64,000 nucleotides of DNA from Pseudomonadota bacterium. GTDB lineage: Bacteria > Pseudomonadota > Alphaproteobacteria > Sphingomonadales > Sphingomonadaceae. The translations under genes and the position numbers were made by a program. Shown in pieces: positions 30,381 to 40,459 of the stretch. Location of the stretch: positions 62,001 to 126,000 of the forward strand of contig JAJZQN010000003.1 in assembly GCA_021847605.1 (NCBI GenBank), given 5' to 3'. The notes beneath the pieces were generated by a model that saw only the letters and a list, made by a program, of their open reading frames with translations, was not told where the DNA came from and did not search any database. Within the stretch, counting starts at the first letter, position 1; each line of letters starts with the position of its first letter.

Positions 30381-32282
30381 TCAATCCCCCGCGATCGGCA
30401 ACCATACCGCGCTGGCCGCGTCGCCGCCGCGCTGGATCGTCTCTGTCGCCTTCACATAGTCGCCGGGCTTGGCGTCCATGATCGACGGCACCCAGCTTTG
30501 CGGGTTGCGGTCATAGAGCGGGAACAGGCTCGACTGCACCTGCACCATGATCTTGTGTCCGGGCAGGAAGACATGATTCACTTCAGGCAATTGCCACTGG
30601 AAGCTATAGGTCTTGCCCGGCTCCAGCGGCGCGGGCGTCGCAAAGCCATGGACATAGCGCCCCCGGTAAATCTCGATGCCGATGCCCAGCTGATACCCCG
30701 CCATCGTCGGATCGGCCGAATTTTCCTGCGGATAGACGTCGATCAGCTTCACGACGAAATCGCTGTCCTGCCCCGTCGTCGCGGCGCGCAGGTCCATTTT
30801 GGGCGCACCCTTGATATGCACCGGCTTGTCCAGCGTCCCGGTGGAATAGCTCAGCACATCGGGCCGCCCGTCGACGAAGCGCTGATCGTGGACCAGCCAT
30901 GTGCGCCATTCCTCGCCCTGCATATGGATGGGGCGGGGCAGCATCGGCACGGGCTTGGCCGGGTCCGACACATAGCTGTCGCTGCCCGCCTGCGGCTTGG
31001 TCCAGCTCAGGCCGAAATTCTCACCCAGATAGAGCGGCGTATAGGTACCGGCCGGCCATTGTTTCGACACCTCCCACTGGTTGATGCCGCTGGCATAGGT
31101 CAGCACCGGCGGGGTGTCGCAAGCGGGCGCCTGCGTCTTCAAATGGCAATCGAGGAAAGGCTTCATGTACCGCATGCGGAATTGCAGGCCGGTGTCGCCC
31201 TCCCATTTCAGCGGTCCCAGTTCGCGCGCCTCATAATTGACCTGGCTGTGCCGCCACGGCCCGATGGCCAGCGTCAACATGTCATTATTCTTGTCCTGCC
31301 CCTCCAGCGCGCGATAGACGGCCGGCGCGCCATAGCTGTCCTCCTGATCCCACTGGCCCACCACCAGCATCGTCGGCACGGTCAGCGTGCGCGCCGCCAG
31401 CAGCTTGTCCACTGCCTGACCCTGCCACCATGCGTCATAGCTCGGATGTTCCAGCACCTTGCGCACCACGGGCAGGTCGGTGAGGCCATAGGCCCGCGCA
31501 TAATCGCCCGCCGATCCCGCCGCCAGATAGGCGCTATATTCATCACCCGTCCCCTTCGGCACGGCGCCGCCGCCCTTCTTCACCGTCTGGCCCAGATCAT
31601 AATCGAATCCGAATGTGCGGAACGCGCCGTTATGGAACCAGTCGTCGCCCATCCATCCATCAACCATCGGGCTTTGCGGCACGGCGGCCTTGAGCGCAGG
31701 ATGCGGGTCGATCAGCGCCATCAGCGATGTGAAGCCAAGGTAGGAGGAACCGGTGATCCCGACCTTCCCATTGCTTTCCTTCACATTCTTCACCAGCCAG
31801 TCGATCGTGTCATAGGCGTCGGTGGCGTGATCGACCTTCGTCTTGTTGAGCGGCCCGCGCAGCGGCCGGTTCATCACATAGTCGCCTTCCGATCCGTCCA
31901 GGCCGCGCACGTCCTGATAGACGCGGATATAGCCGTCATTGACGAACGGCGCGTCCATCACCGGCAGGATTTCCTCGATCTTCTGGCTGCGGTTGCGGCT
32001 GGTCGCCTTGTCCGCATTATAGGGAGTGCGGCTCAGCAGGATCGGCGCATCCTTCACGCCCTTGCGAAACACGATGACGGTATAGAGCTTGGTCCCGTCG
32101 CGCATCGGCACCATCACCACCCGCCGCACATAGTCCGCCTGCGGCCGCACCCAGTCATAGGATTTCACCTGCTCATTCATCATCGTGTCGGTCTGCGCCA
32201 CGATGGGGGAGGCGGTCAGGCTGAGGGTGGCGGCAAGGGCGAAAGCGGTGCGCGAAGCGGCGCGAGCGGGCAGGTTTCTCAT
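30381..32282 (-). CDS. CocE/NonD family hydrolase (X-Pro dipeptidyl-peptidase-like), exported
   Basis: VMVPMRDGTKLYTVIVFRKG; GKVGITGSSYLGFTSLMAL. Confidence 0.92.
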   Translation of the reverse strand: MRNLPARAASRTAFALAATLSLTASPIVAQTDTMMNEQVKSYDWVRPQADYVRRVVMVPMRDGTKLYTVIVFRKGVKDAPILLSRTPYNADKATSRNRSQKIEEILPVMDAPFVNDGYIRVYQDVRGLDGSEGDYVMNRPLRGPLNKTKVDHATDAYDTIDWLVKNVKESNGKVGITGSSYLGFTSLMALIDPHPALKAAVPQSPMVDGWMGDDWFHNGAFRTFGFDYDLGQTVKKGGGAVPKGTGDEYSAYLAAGSAGDYARAYGLTDLPVVRKVLEHPSYDAWWQGQAVDKLLAARTLTVPTMLVVGQWDQEDSYGAPAVYRALEGQDKNNDMLTLAIGPWRHSQVNYEARELGPLKWEGDTGLQFRMRYMKPFLDCHLKTQAPACDTPPVLTYASGINQWEVSKQWPAGTYTPLYLGENFGLSWTKPQAGSDSYVSDPAKPVPMLPRPIHMQGEEWRTWLVHDQRFVDGRPDVLSYSTGTLDKPVHIKGAPKMDLRAATTGQDSDFVVKLIDVYPQENSADPTMAGYQLGIGIEIYRGRYVHGFATPAPLEPGKTYSFQWQLPEVNHVFLPGHKIMVQVQSSLFPLYDRNPQSWVPSIMDAKPGDYVKATETIQRGGDAASAVWLPIAGD

Positions 32283-32484
32283 ATGCCATGGGTGCGCCGC
32301 GCGCAGGGCGTGGTCAAGCCGGATTGCAGAGGGGTGAGAGAGCTATTGAGGAGATGGCAGGATGGAAGAGGTTGCCTGCTTGCCTTCCAACAATTCCCTT
32401 CCATAACATATGGTCGAAACCGCATATTGTATCGCGTCGTCCGCCCGTTTAGCCTGACCATCCCGGTCGCCGGTCAGGATATGA

Positions 32485-33333
32485 ATGATGCTGTTGCTTG
32501 CTTTGCTGTTGCAGACCGCATCCACCCAGTCTCCACCGGCCCAATCCCCACCACCGCCTCCACCGCTGCATGGCGGTCCGCAACAGATGGTCTGCCCGGT
32601 AGGCGGTGAACATTTTTCGGCATGGCAACCGACCATGTACAGCACCTATGGCGAACGTCCCGATGGCAAGCCCTACAGCTATCTGCCGCTGCCTTTCCCC
32701 GTGCCGGAATGCCCGACCAACAAATTGCTGCTGTTCGACACTTTCTCCGCAGAGGAGGTGACGGCCCTGACCGGCATCATCGCCACCCCCGATTATCTGC
32801 GCCTGATCGATACGGACACGACCTATTATCGCGCCTACTGGCTGGCGACCCGATTGGGGCGTCCAAAGTCGCAAAGCCTTGGCCTGCTCCTGTCCGCCAT
32901 CTGGCAAGTGTCGCCCGGTGCCATGACTCCACCGTCCACCACGAACACGGACGCGCAACTCCGGCGCTATCAGGCCTTGTTCGTCGGCGAAGTGCAAAAG
33001 CTCGCCGCGACAAGCGATCTGAAGGATCGGACATGGCTGCTGGCTCGCGCCGCCAATGCGGCGCGGCAGATGGGGCGGTTTCGTGAAGCACAGCAGTTGC
33101 TCGACCGGGCGGAACAATCGCTCGCTGGTGTTTCTGACAAACGGGGATGGGATGGCTATGTCGCAAAGCTGCGCATCGTCATTGCGCGCCGGGACGTGAA
33201 TGTCGAACCGCTCGACATGATCCCTGAACAGGCGATCGCGCCCGCCTGCACCCGGCGCGACCACCCGAACGCCTTTGACAGGGGCATATGTTCGCGGCCC
33301 GCCATTGCCGCCCAAATCGCGAAAATGCGGTAA
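32485..33333 (+). CDS. exported protein of unknown function
   Basis: Signal peptide, Pro-rich linker, CPVGGEHF...FPVPECP, helical C-terminal half. Confidence 0.7.
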   Translation: MMLLLALLLQTASTQSPPAQSPPPPPPLHGGPQQMVCPVGGEHFSAWQPTMYSTYGERPDGKPYSYLPLPFPVPECPTNKLLLFDTFSAEEVTALTGIIATPDYLRLIDTDTTYYRAYWLATRLGRPKSQSLGLLLSAIWQVSPGAMTPPSTTNTDAQLRRYQALFVGEVQKLAATSDLKDRTWLLARAANAARQMGRFREAQQLLDRAEQSLAGVSDKRGWDGYVAKLRIVIARRDVNVEPLDMIPEQAIAPACTRRDHPNAFDRGICSRPAIAAQIAKMR

Positions 33334-33375
33334 CGGGGCGAGCGCGATATATGTCCAGCGCCCATCACGCCATCG

Positions 33376-34332
33376 TCATTTCGCCTCTTTTACATAATGG
33401 GCAATGGCAGGCACGATCTCCGGCGTCAGCGGCAGGGCAGGGTCGGCATAGGTTGCGACATTTGCCATGCGATCATCGGATGTGACCAGTTTCAGGACAT
33501 GATTGCTGTTTGGCAGGATGGTCAATGTGGCATCCGGGCTGGCTTGCTTCAGCCGTTCGGCATCTGCGGTCCCGACCTGAATATCCTTGTCGCCCTGTAC
33601 TATCAGTACATGGCCCTTATACGCGCCGATCAGTTTCGCCGGATCGATGGCCATTTCGCTGATCAGGAAATCCTGAACATTGGGCCGGAACAGCCGCGCC
33701 AGCGCGGGGTGAAGCGTGCCGGCATCGACATGCTTCCCCGCTTCCAGTGAAGAAATGGCGCTATCGGCCTGATCCAGAAACGGGGCGTTGGCGGGGTTCG
33801 CCTTCAACTGTTCGCGCAGCACGGTGCCAAGCGGACGGCCCGGCGTCGATACAAGGATCAGGCCGCATATGCCCTGACCGCTCTGAGCGGCCCTCAGGGC
33901 CACCAGACCGCCCTCGCTATGTCCCAGCACCCATATGCATCGGGCGTTTGTTTGCCGCCTTATCGTCTCCACCCATCCATGAACGTCGGTCGCATAGTCA
34001 TCGATCGTAACGGCATTGGCGTCGGGTACGGCCGCGGCGCTGGCAAACATGCCGCGCTTGTCGATACGAACCGACGCAATCCCTTGGGCGGCCAGCCCTT
34101 CCGCCAGCAATTTCAGCGATGCCGCCTTGACGCCCAGCGGGTTGTTGCCGTCCCTGTCGGTGGGACCGGAACCGGGGATCATCAACAGGACGGGGGCATC
34201 CGATCCGGCCGGTGACAGCATCGTGCCTTTCAAGGGGCCATTGGGACCGGGGGTTTCGACATAGGTTTCCCGTGGGGCGGGGGACGCCGCAGTCAACATG
34301 GTCGCACCTATCAGCGAAGCGATCATCCGCAT
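33376..34332 (-). CDS. alpha/beta hydrolase, exported
   Basis: GSGPTDRDGNNPLG; WVLGHSEGGLVAL. Confidence 0.88.
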   Translation of the reverse strand: MRMIASLIGATMLTAASPAPRETYVETPGPNGPLKGTMLSPAGSDAPVLLMIPGSGPTDRDGNNPLGVKAASLKLLAEGLAAQGIASVRIDKRGMFASAAAVPDANAVTIDDYATDVHGWVETIRRQTNARCIWVLGHSEGGLVALRAAQSGQGICGLILVSTPGRPLGTVLREQLKANPANAPFLDQADSAISSLEAGKHVDAGTLHPALARLFRPNVQDFLISEMAIDPAKLIGAYKGHVLIVQGDKDIQVGTADAERLKQASPDATLTILPNSNHVLKLVTSDDRMANVATYADPALPLTPEIVPAIAHYVKEAK

Positions 34333-34441
34333 TTCTATCCATTCCTCCGATGATGAATCCTGCGCGCTCCTCCTCGGGACTCTATGCCAATGACGGCGGG
34401 CATCAATCGGTAATCATGACAGGAATTGCAGGCCGCGACCT

Positions 34442-35224
34442 TCAACCGCCATGGGGGATCGCGGCGGGGCAAATTACCTGCCCTTTCCCCATGTTGCGAA
34501 TGGCGCATTGGGGCCGACCCTGCACGACGATGCGCCCCTTGCCGCCGATAGTGCCTGTGGCAGGTCCATCGACGGTCGCTGCGATATCGCCTTGCCCTGC
34601 AATCGCGATGGTCAGCGCGCTGGCATGGGCGGATGCTGTGTCGATTGCGCCCGAACCGGGGATGCGGATGGCCAGCGTCCCTACATCACCGGTCGCCTTG
34701 ATGCGGCCGATGCCGTCGATGGACAATTGCGCGTTGCTGGCGTGCAGATTGTTGATTGTGATGCTTCCGCGCCCATGAATGCTGGCGGCAAAGTCCTTCG
34801 TGCGGAGGGGCAGGATTTCGGCGCTGCCTCCCTCTTCGCTGGTGATGTCGACGGCATGTATGTCCGGCGCGGACACCTCGATGATAAGGGACTGCGACCC
34901 GTTTCGCCGATCGCAATTGGTGCGGGCGGTGACTATGACAGTATCGCCTGCGGCCTGTGATTGCACGGCCCGGTCGCTCCGTCCGGCCCAGCCGATGGTC
35001 AGGCGACCATCCTGCGTGCTGGCTGATACGCACGGCACCAGGCGGGGATCACCTGTCACCACGACGCTTGTCAAAGGCGCCTGCTCAACCCGCATGATCG
35101 CTTTGATGGACAGGTCCACCGCATGGAATGGCTCGACCGGGATAGTGTGTTGAACAGCGCCCGACGCCGCAGCGGAAATCAGCAATAGCGGGAACAAGGG
35201 AAAGCCTTTCTGTATTATCAACAT
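34442..35224 (-). CDS. DUF2807 (GIN domain)-like exported protein; start uncertain (35224 or TTG at 35197)
   Basis: PVEPFHAVDLSIKAIMRVEQAPLTSVVVTGDPRL...SITINNLHASNAQLSIDGIGRIKATGDVGTLAIRIPGSGAID beta-repeat pattern. Confidence 0.72.
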   Translation of the reverse strand: MLIIQKGFPLFPLLLISAAASGAVQHTIPVEPFHAVDLSIKAIMRVEQAPLTSVVVTGDPRLVPCVSASTQDGRLTIGWAGRSDRAVQSQAAGDTVIVTARTNCDRRNGSQSLIIEVSAPDIHAVDITSEEGGSAEILPLRTKDFAASIHGRGSITINNLHASNAQLSIDGIGRIKATGDVGTLAIRIPGSGAIDTASAHASALTIAIAGQGDIAATVDGPATGTIGGKGRIVVQGRPQCAIRNMGKGQVICPAAIPHGG

Positions 35225-35231
35225 AATACAG
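35210..35231. promoter_or_regulatory. 22-bp perfect palindrome (CTGTATTAT-CAAC-ATAATACAG) overlapping predicted -10
   Basis: 9-bp exact arms; minus strand TTGACG-N17-TATTAT promoter match. Confidence 0.65.
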
Positions 35232-35371
35232 TTCCGCAGGGAAGGCGTCAATATCGGGCTGCGCTGGCCTGCGGCTCCGCATCAGGTGATGCGACGACAA
35301 TGGTTTACAGCGCGCGCCCCGCTTCGGAATTGAACGCATCGCGCTTCAGCCGTCTGGCTGCCTCCAAACGC

Positions 35372-35407
35372 AATCGGGCGGGGTTCGTCGCCGAACCCCG
35401 CCCGATT
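35372..35407 (-). terminator. Strong hairpin downstream of infC
   Basis: AATCGGGCGGGGTTCG-TCGC-CGAACCCCGCCCGATT, 16-bp perfect stem. Confidence 0.8.
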
Positions 35408-35432
35408 ATCTCTCCCTTGCGGGAAATATGCC

Positions 35433-35978
35433 TTATTTCGGCGACAGCACCATCAACATCTGGCGGCCTTCCATGCGCGGATAGGCTTCGACCTTCGCGA
35501 TTTCCTGCACATTTTCGGCCACGCGCTGGAGCAGGTTCATGCCCAGCTGCTGGTGGCTGAGTTCGCGGCCACGGAAACGCAGGGTGATCTTCACCTTGTC
35601 GCCTTCGCCAATGAAGTCATGGACCTTCTTCATCTTCGTCTCATAGTCATGATCGTCGATGTTCGGACGCATTTTGATCTCTTTGAGTTCCTGCGTCTTC
35701 TGGGTCTTGCGGGCGATGTTCGCCTTTTTCTGGGCTTCGTACTTGAACTTGCCGATGTCCAGGAACTTGCAGACTGGCGGATCGGCGTTCGGAGACACTT
35801 CGACGAGGTCGAGGCCGACCTCATAGGCCTGCTCGATCGCCTCTTGCGTAAACATCACGCCCAGATTTTCGCCTTCGTCGTCGATCACGCGCACCTTGGG
35901 CACGCTGATGAACTCGTTATAACGGGGGCCGGACTTCGGCGGCGGCGCCAGCGGGCGGCGCATCATCGGGGGACGTAT
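35433..35978 (-). CDS. infC: translation initiation factor IF-3 (non-canonical ATA start proposed; first ATG at 35966)
   Basis: [26 protein letters not shown]...[17 protein letters not shown] at 35987-35991 is 8 nt from ATA and 20 nt from ATG. Confidence 0.9.
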   Translation of the reverse strand: MRPPMMRRPLAPPPKSGPRYNEFISVPKVRVIDDEGENLGVMFTQEAIEQAYEVGLDLVEVSPNADPPVCKFLDIGKFKYEAQKKANIARKTQKTQELKEIKMRPNIDDHDYETKMKKVHDFIGEGDKVKITLRFRGRELSHQQLGMNLLQRVAENVQEIAKVEAYPRMEGRQMLMVLSPK

Positions 35979-36096
35979 AGCAATATCTCCTATGGTCGTT
36001 TCCAGAAACGGACGGCTCTTAGCGGCTTTTGGGCAAAGCCGAAAGGGGTCGGCGCCTCCACATATGCGGAATCACCGACCCTATGGCATTGCTGCC

Positions 36097-38079
36097 TCAC
36101 CTTATATCGGGTGCCAGCGCCTCTTTTGCAAGACGTGCGATCACATCGTCGAGTGAAAGGACGCTTTGCCCTTCCTTGCCCAGCTCACGCAGCGCCACCG
36201 TGCCTTCTTCCGCCTCGCGTCGTCCAACGACCAGCAAATTCGGCACCTTGGCGACGCTATGCTCGCGCACCTTATAGTTGATCTTCTCGTTGCGGACGTC
36301 GATTTCGGCGCGAATGCCCGCCGCCCGCAGCTTGTCGACCGCCTGTTTCGCATAGTCGTCGGCGTCCGACACGATGGTCGCGACGACGGCCTGCACCGGC
36401 GCCAGCCACAGCGGGAAACGGCCCGCATAATGTTCGATCAATATGCCGATGAAGCGTTCATAGCTGCCGAAAATGGCGCGATGGAGCATGACCGGGCGGT
36501 GCCGTTCGCCATCTTCGCCAACATAGGAGGCGTCGAGTCGTTCGGGCAGCACCCGGTCCGACTGGATCGTGCCGACCTGCCACGTCCGCCCGATCGCGTC
36601 GGTCAGATGCCATTCCAGCTTGGGCGCATAGAAGGCGCCTTCGCCCGGCAATTCTTCCCAGCCATATTCGGGCGTGTTGAGACCTGCGGCGGCCACCGCG
36701 TTGCGCAGTTCCTCTTCCGCCTTGTCCCACATTTCTTCCGTGCCGAACCGCTTTTCGGGGCGAAGCGCCAGCTTGATCGAGTAGGTGAAGCCGAAATCCT
36801 TGTAGATCCGGTCGGCCAGCGCACAGAAAGCGCGCACTTCCTCGACGATCTGATCCTCGCGGCAGAAGATATGCGCGTCATCCTGCGTGAACTGGCGCAC
36901 GCGCATCAGGCCGTGCAGCGCGCCATGCGGCTCGTTGCGGTGGCAGCAGCCATTTTCATAGAAGCGCAGCGGCAGGTCGCGATAGCTCTTGATCCCCTGA
37001 CGGAAGATCAGGACGTGCGCCGGGCAGTTCATGGGCTTGAGCGCCATCCAGTCGGCATCGTCCGACACCAGCGGGCCTTCGTCCGCGACGTTCGGCACTT
37101 CGTCGGGGATGACGAACATATTCTCGCGATATTTGCCCCAATGGCCCGACGCTTCCCACTGGCGCGCGTCCATCACCTGCGGCGTCTTCACCTCGCGATA
37201 GCCCGCATCGTCGATGGCGCGGCGCATATAGGCTTCCAGCTGGCGCCAGATGATATAGCCCATCGGGTGCCAGAACACACTGCCATGCGCTTCCTGTTGC
37301 AGGTGGAACAGGTCCATTTCCTGCCCGATCTTGCGATGGTCGCGCTTGCCCGCTTCTTCGAGGCGCGTCAGATGCTCGGCCAGCTGCTTCTTGTTCAGCC
37401 AGCCCGTGCCATAGATGCGGCTCAGCATCGCATTCTTCTGATCGCCGCGCCAATAGGCGCCCGATACGCGCGTCAGCTTGAACGCGGCCGGGTCCAGCTT
37501 GCCGGTGGAGGCCAGATGCGGGCCACGGCACATATCATACCATCCGTCTCCCGAATGATAGACGGTCAGTTCCTCGCCCTGCGGCAATTCGGCGGCCCAT
37601 TGCGCCTTGAACGTCTCACCGGCCGCTTCCCATTGCGCGATCAGCGTGTCCCGGGCGATGACTTCGCGGCGCAGCGGCTTGTTGGCGGCGATGATCTTGC
37701 GCATCTCCGCCTCGATCGCGGGCAGGTCTTCCTCGGTGAAAGGGCGATCCTTGGGCGCGAAGTCATAATAGAAACCGTCGTCCGTTGCCGGGCCGAAGGT
37801 GATCTGCGTGCCGGGGAACAGCGCCTGCACCGCTTCCGCCAGCACATGGGCAAAGTCGTGCCGCGCCAGTTCCAGCGCATCGGCCTCATCCTTCGCCGTC
37901 ACCAGCGCAAGGTGGGAATCCTGTTCCAGCGGGCGCATGATGTCGCGCAATTCGCCGTCGACGCGCGCGGCGATCGCCGCCTTGGCCAGCCCCGGTCCGA
38001 TCGCCGCTGCAATATCCCCCGGAGTAGTGCCGGGCGCGACTTCACGCACGGAACCATCGGGCAGGGTGATCTTGAGCAT
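36097..38079 (-). CDS. thrS: threonyl-tRNA synthetase
   Basis: [24 protein letters not shown] (TGS); [17 protein letters not shown] class II motifs. Confidence 0.97.
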   Translation of the reverse strand: MLKITLPDGSVREVAPGTTPGDIAAAIGPGLAKAAIAARVDGELRDIMRPLEQDSHLALVTAKDEADALELARHDFAHVLAEAVQALFPGTQITFGPATDDGFYYDFAPKDRPFTEEDLPAIEAEMRKIIAANKPLRREVIARDTLIAQWEAAGETFKAQWAAELPQGEELTVYHSGDGWYDMCRGPHLASTGKLDPAAFKLTRVSGAYWRGDQKNAMLSRIYGTGWLNKKQLAEHLTRLEEAGKRDHRKIGQEMDLFHLQQEAHGSVFWHPMGYIIWRQLEAYMRRAIDDAGYREVKTPQVMDARQWEASGHWGKYRENMFVIPDEVPNVADEGPLVSDDADWMALKPMNCPAHVLIFRQGIKSYRDLPLRFYENGCCHRNEPHGALHGLMRVRQFTQDDAHIFCREDQIVEEVRAFCALADRIYKDFGFTYSIKLALRPEKRFGTEEMWDKAEEELRNAVAAAGLNTPEYGWEELPGEGAFYAPKLEWHLTDAIGRTWQVGTIQSDRVLPERLDASYVGEDGERHRPVMLHRAIFGSYERFIGILIEHYAGRFPLWLAPVQAVVATIVSDADDYAKQAVDKLRAAGIRAEIDVRNEKINYKVREHSVAKVPNLLVVGRREAEEGTVALRELGKEGQSVLSLDDVIARLAKEALAPDIR

Positions 38080-38113
38080 GGCGGACACAGGAAATCTTTC
38101 TGTAAAATAGCAA

Positions 38114-38140
38114 AAGGCGCAGCCGCACGGGCCGCGCCTT
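38114..38140 (-). promoter_or_regulatory. Terminator-like hairpin directly upstream of thrS
   Basis: Minus strand AAGGCGCGGCC-CGTGC-GGCTGCGCCTTTTGCTATTTT, 11-bp stem. Confidence 0.6.
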
Positions 38141-38250
38141 CCCCATAAATGGGCCGTCCCCCCTGTCAATAGAAGGGGGACGTTCCTCTATCAGGCAAAT
38201 TGCATGATCCGTGCCGGTTCAGGCGCGCAGTTCACGCATCGCCTCCATCC

Positions 38251-40389
38251 TCAGAACCGATAGCCGATCGTCCCCATCACGTTGCGCGGCGCGCCCACGA
38301 AGCAATCGCCACGCGCCAGACAGGACGCATAATATTGATTGTTCAGCAGGTTGGTCGCGTTGATCGCAAAGCGCCAGCTGTTCCAGTTGATTTCCGCCAG
38401 CGCATCGACCGTGGTGCGCGACGGGATGACGATCGTGTACAGCGTGCCGGCCGGGATAGCGGGGTTCAGGCCATAGGGGTCGACCTGACCCGTCGACTTG
38501 CTCTTGCCGCTATAAACGACACCCGCGCCCAGCCGCAGCTGCGCATCGTCCGTCATGCCGAACGTCTTGGTGGACCAGATGGACGCGGTGTGGCGCGGCA
38601 TATAGTCCAGGCTGCTGTTCACTTCGGACTTCAGCTGATTATAGCCATAATTGACCAGCAACTCGAAATTGCCGGGCAGGGTGTGGCTCGCCTCGAACTC
38701 GACGCCCTTGGTGGTCAGCTCGCCCGACTGGGTGGTGGCGTTGTTTTGCAGGTAGAGGACACGGTTGCGTTCCTTGATATGGAATGCCGTGACCGTGACC
38801 AGAGTGTTCGGCTCCGGCTGCCACTTCATGCCCGCTTCGAACTGCGTGCCGGTCTGCGGGCGATAGGCGCCGCCTGTCGAACCGTCGGCATTCTGGATGG
38901 TGCCGGCCACCGGCAGGAAGCTCTCGGTATAGCTGAAGAAGGGGGAGAAGCCTGCGCCCACTTCACCGATAATGCCCGCGCGGAACGTCGTGGCATGATC
39001 GGTCGTCCCGGCCGATGACGTTACCCGGTCGCGCCGCGCGCCCAGCACCACCGACACCCGGTCGAAAAAGCGCATCTGATCCTGCACATAGACGCCCAGC
39101 TGCTTCTGCGAGTCTGTCACGAACGGGCCGCTCGGCTCATAGGCCGACAGGGCGTCATAATCGATGTCGTACAGGTCGACGATCTCGCCCGAACCATAGG
39201 TCGTCTGCTTGGACACCTTGTTCCAGCTATAATCGATGCCGACCAGCAGCTTATGCTCGATATTCGCGCCGGTGTTGAACGTGAATTGCAGGTTGTTGTC
39301 GGTGGAGAACACATTCATCCGGGCGCGCGACGCGCTCGACGACATGCCGATGGTCCGCCCATAGGTGCCATAGCTGGCATAGGGCAGGAACGGATCGGTC
39401 GGGTAGGTATAGCTGTCGACGCCATGATAATTATAGCGCAGGTCGCTATCGATATAGCGCGCCTTCATGCTCAGGCGCACCGCGTCGGAAAATTTGTGGG
39501 TGATCGAACCGCCGCCCTGCAACGACCGGCCGTCATAACGGTACCATCCCGGCTTGCCGACGAACGTATATTTGTCCAGTGTCCCTTGCGGATAGGCGGT
39601 GTTTGGGCGGAACGTGCCGACGATGGGCAGGAATTGCGACGTCGAACCGGTGTCATCCTCCTGATACAGGCCGTTCAGCACGATGTCGGTGTCGGGCGTG
39701 GGCTGCCAGCGGATCGACGGCGCGAACATCACGCGGTCGTCGGAGACATTGTCGACATAGGTGTCGGCGTCGCGCACCCGCGCCACGCCGCGCACGGCCA
39801 GCGTATCGGTCAGCGCGACATTGACGTCGGCCATCGCTTCCTTGCGGTCATAGCTGCCATAGACGAGGTTGACCTCGCCGCCCATCTTGAACTCCGGCGT
39901 CTTGGAAACCAGGTTGACGAGGCCGCCGATCGAACCCTGACCGAACAGCACGGATGCCGGGCCGCGCACGATTTCCACCCGCTGGAAATTATAGGGGTCG
40001 GACGTGATGCTGGCATAGTAGCTGAAAATGTCGCGCATCCCGTCGCGGAATTGCAGCGCGTCGATGCCGCGAATGTTGAACCCGTCGACGCGGGTGTCGC
40101 GGCCATAGGGATTGGCCAGCACGCCGGCGGCATATTTCACCGTGTCGCTGATGCTGATGGCGCCCTGCGATATGAACTGCTCGGCGGGGATGATCGTCAC
40201 CGGCTGCGGCAGTTGCACCAGGGGCGTCTCGGTCTTCGTGCCGGCATTGATCACGCCGGTCACGATGATTTCCGACGCATCCGTCTGGTCTGCGCCATTA
40301 TCCGCAGGCGCCTGCGCAGCGGCGGAGGTCGCTGCCGACAGGGCGAAAAGTGCGACACCAGTAATGGCGAGCGAGCGAACCGAGGCCAT
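38251..40389 (-). CDS. TonB-dependent siderophore receptor
   Basis: SEIIVTGVINAGTKTETPLVQLPQPVTIIPAEQF; RDTRVDGFNIRGIDALQFRDGMRD; VRGPASVLFGQGSIGGLVNLVSK. Confidence 0.94.
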   Translation of the reverse strand: MASVRSLAITGVALFALSAATSAAAQAPADNGADQTDASEIIVTGVINAGTKTETPLVQLPQPVTIIPAEQFISQGAISISDTVKYAAGVLANPYGRDTRVDGFNIRGIDALQFRDGMRDIFSYYASITSDPYNFQRVEIVRGPASVLFGQGSIGGLVNLVSKTPEFKMGGEVNLVYGSYDRKEAMADVNVALTDTLAVRGVARVRDADTYVDNVSDDRVMFAPSIRWQPTPDTDIVLNGLYQEDDTGSTSQFLPIVGTFRPNTAYPQGTLDKYTFVGKPGWYRYDGRSLQGGGSITHKFSDAVRLSMKARYIDSDLRYNYHGVDSYTYPTDPFLPYASYGTYGRTIGMSSSASRARMNVFSTDNNLQFTFNTGANIEHKLLVGIDYSWNKVSKQTTYGSGEIVDLYDIDYDALSAYEPSGPFVTDSQKQLGVYVQDQMRFFDRVSVVLGARRDRVTSSAGTTDHATTFRAGIIGEVGAGFSPFFSYTESFLPVAGTIQNADGSTGGAYRPQTGTQFEAGMKWQPEPNTLVTVTAFHIKERNRVLYLQNNATTQSGELTTKGVEFEASHTLPGNFELLVNYGYNQLKSEVNSSLDYMPRHTASIWSTKTFGMTDDAQLRLGAGVVYSGKSKSTGQVDPYGLNPAIPAGTLYTIVIPSRTTVDALAEINWNSWRFAINATNLLNNQYYASCLARGDCFVGAPRNVMGTIGYRF

Positions 40390-40444
40390 ATATTTCCCTT
40401 TTAATGCTGACGAATGTCACTGATCGGCGCGCACCTAACGCTAC

Positions 40445-40459
40445 TCAGAACTATTATCA
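40445..40459. promoter_or_regulatory. Candidate Fur box upstream of siderophore receptor
   Basis: TCAGAACTATTATCA; one perfect half-site of TGATAAT-N-ATTATCA, other half 4/7. Confidence 0.35.

Noticed and set aside
30366-32609. 747-aa plus-strand ORF opposite the CocE/NonD hydrolase
   Set aside because: Antisense shadow frame with no recognisable domain or proper start context
36166-38148. 660-aa plus-strand ORF opposite thrS
   Set aside because: Antisense shadow frame of thrS
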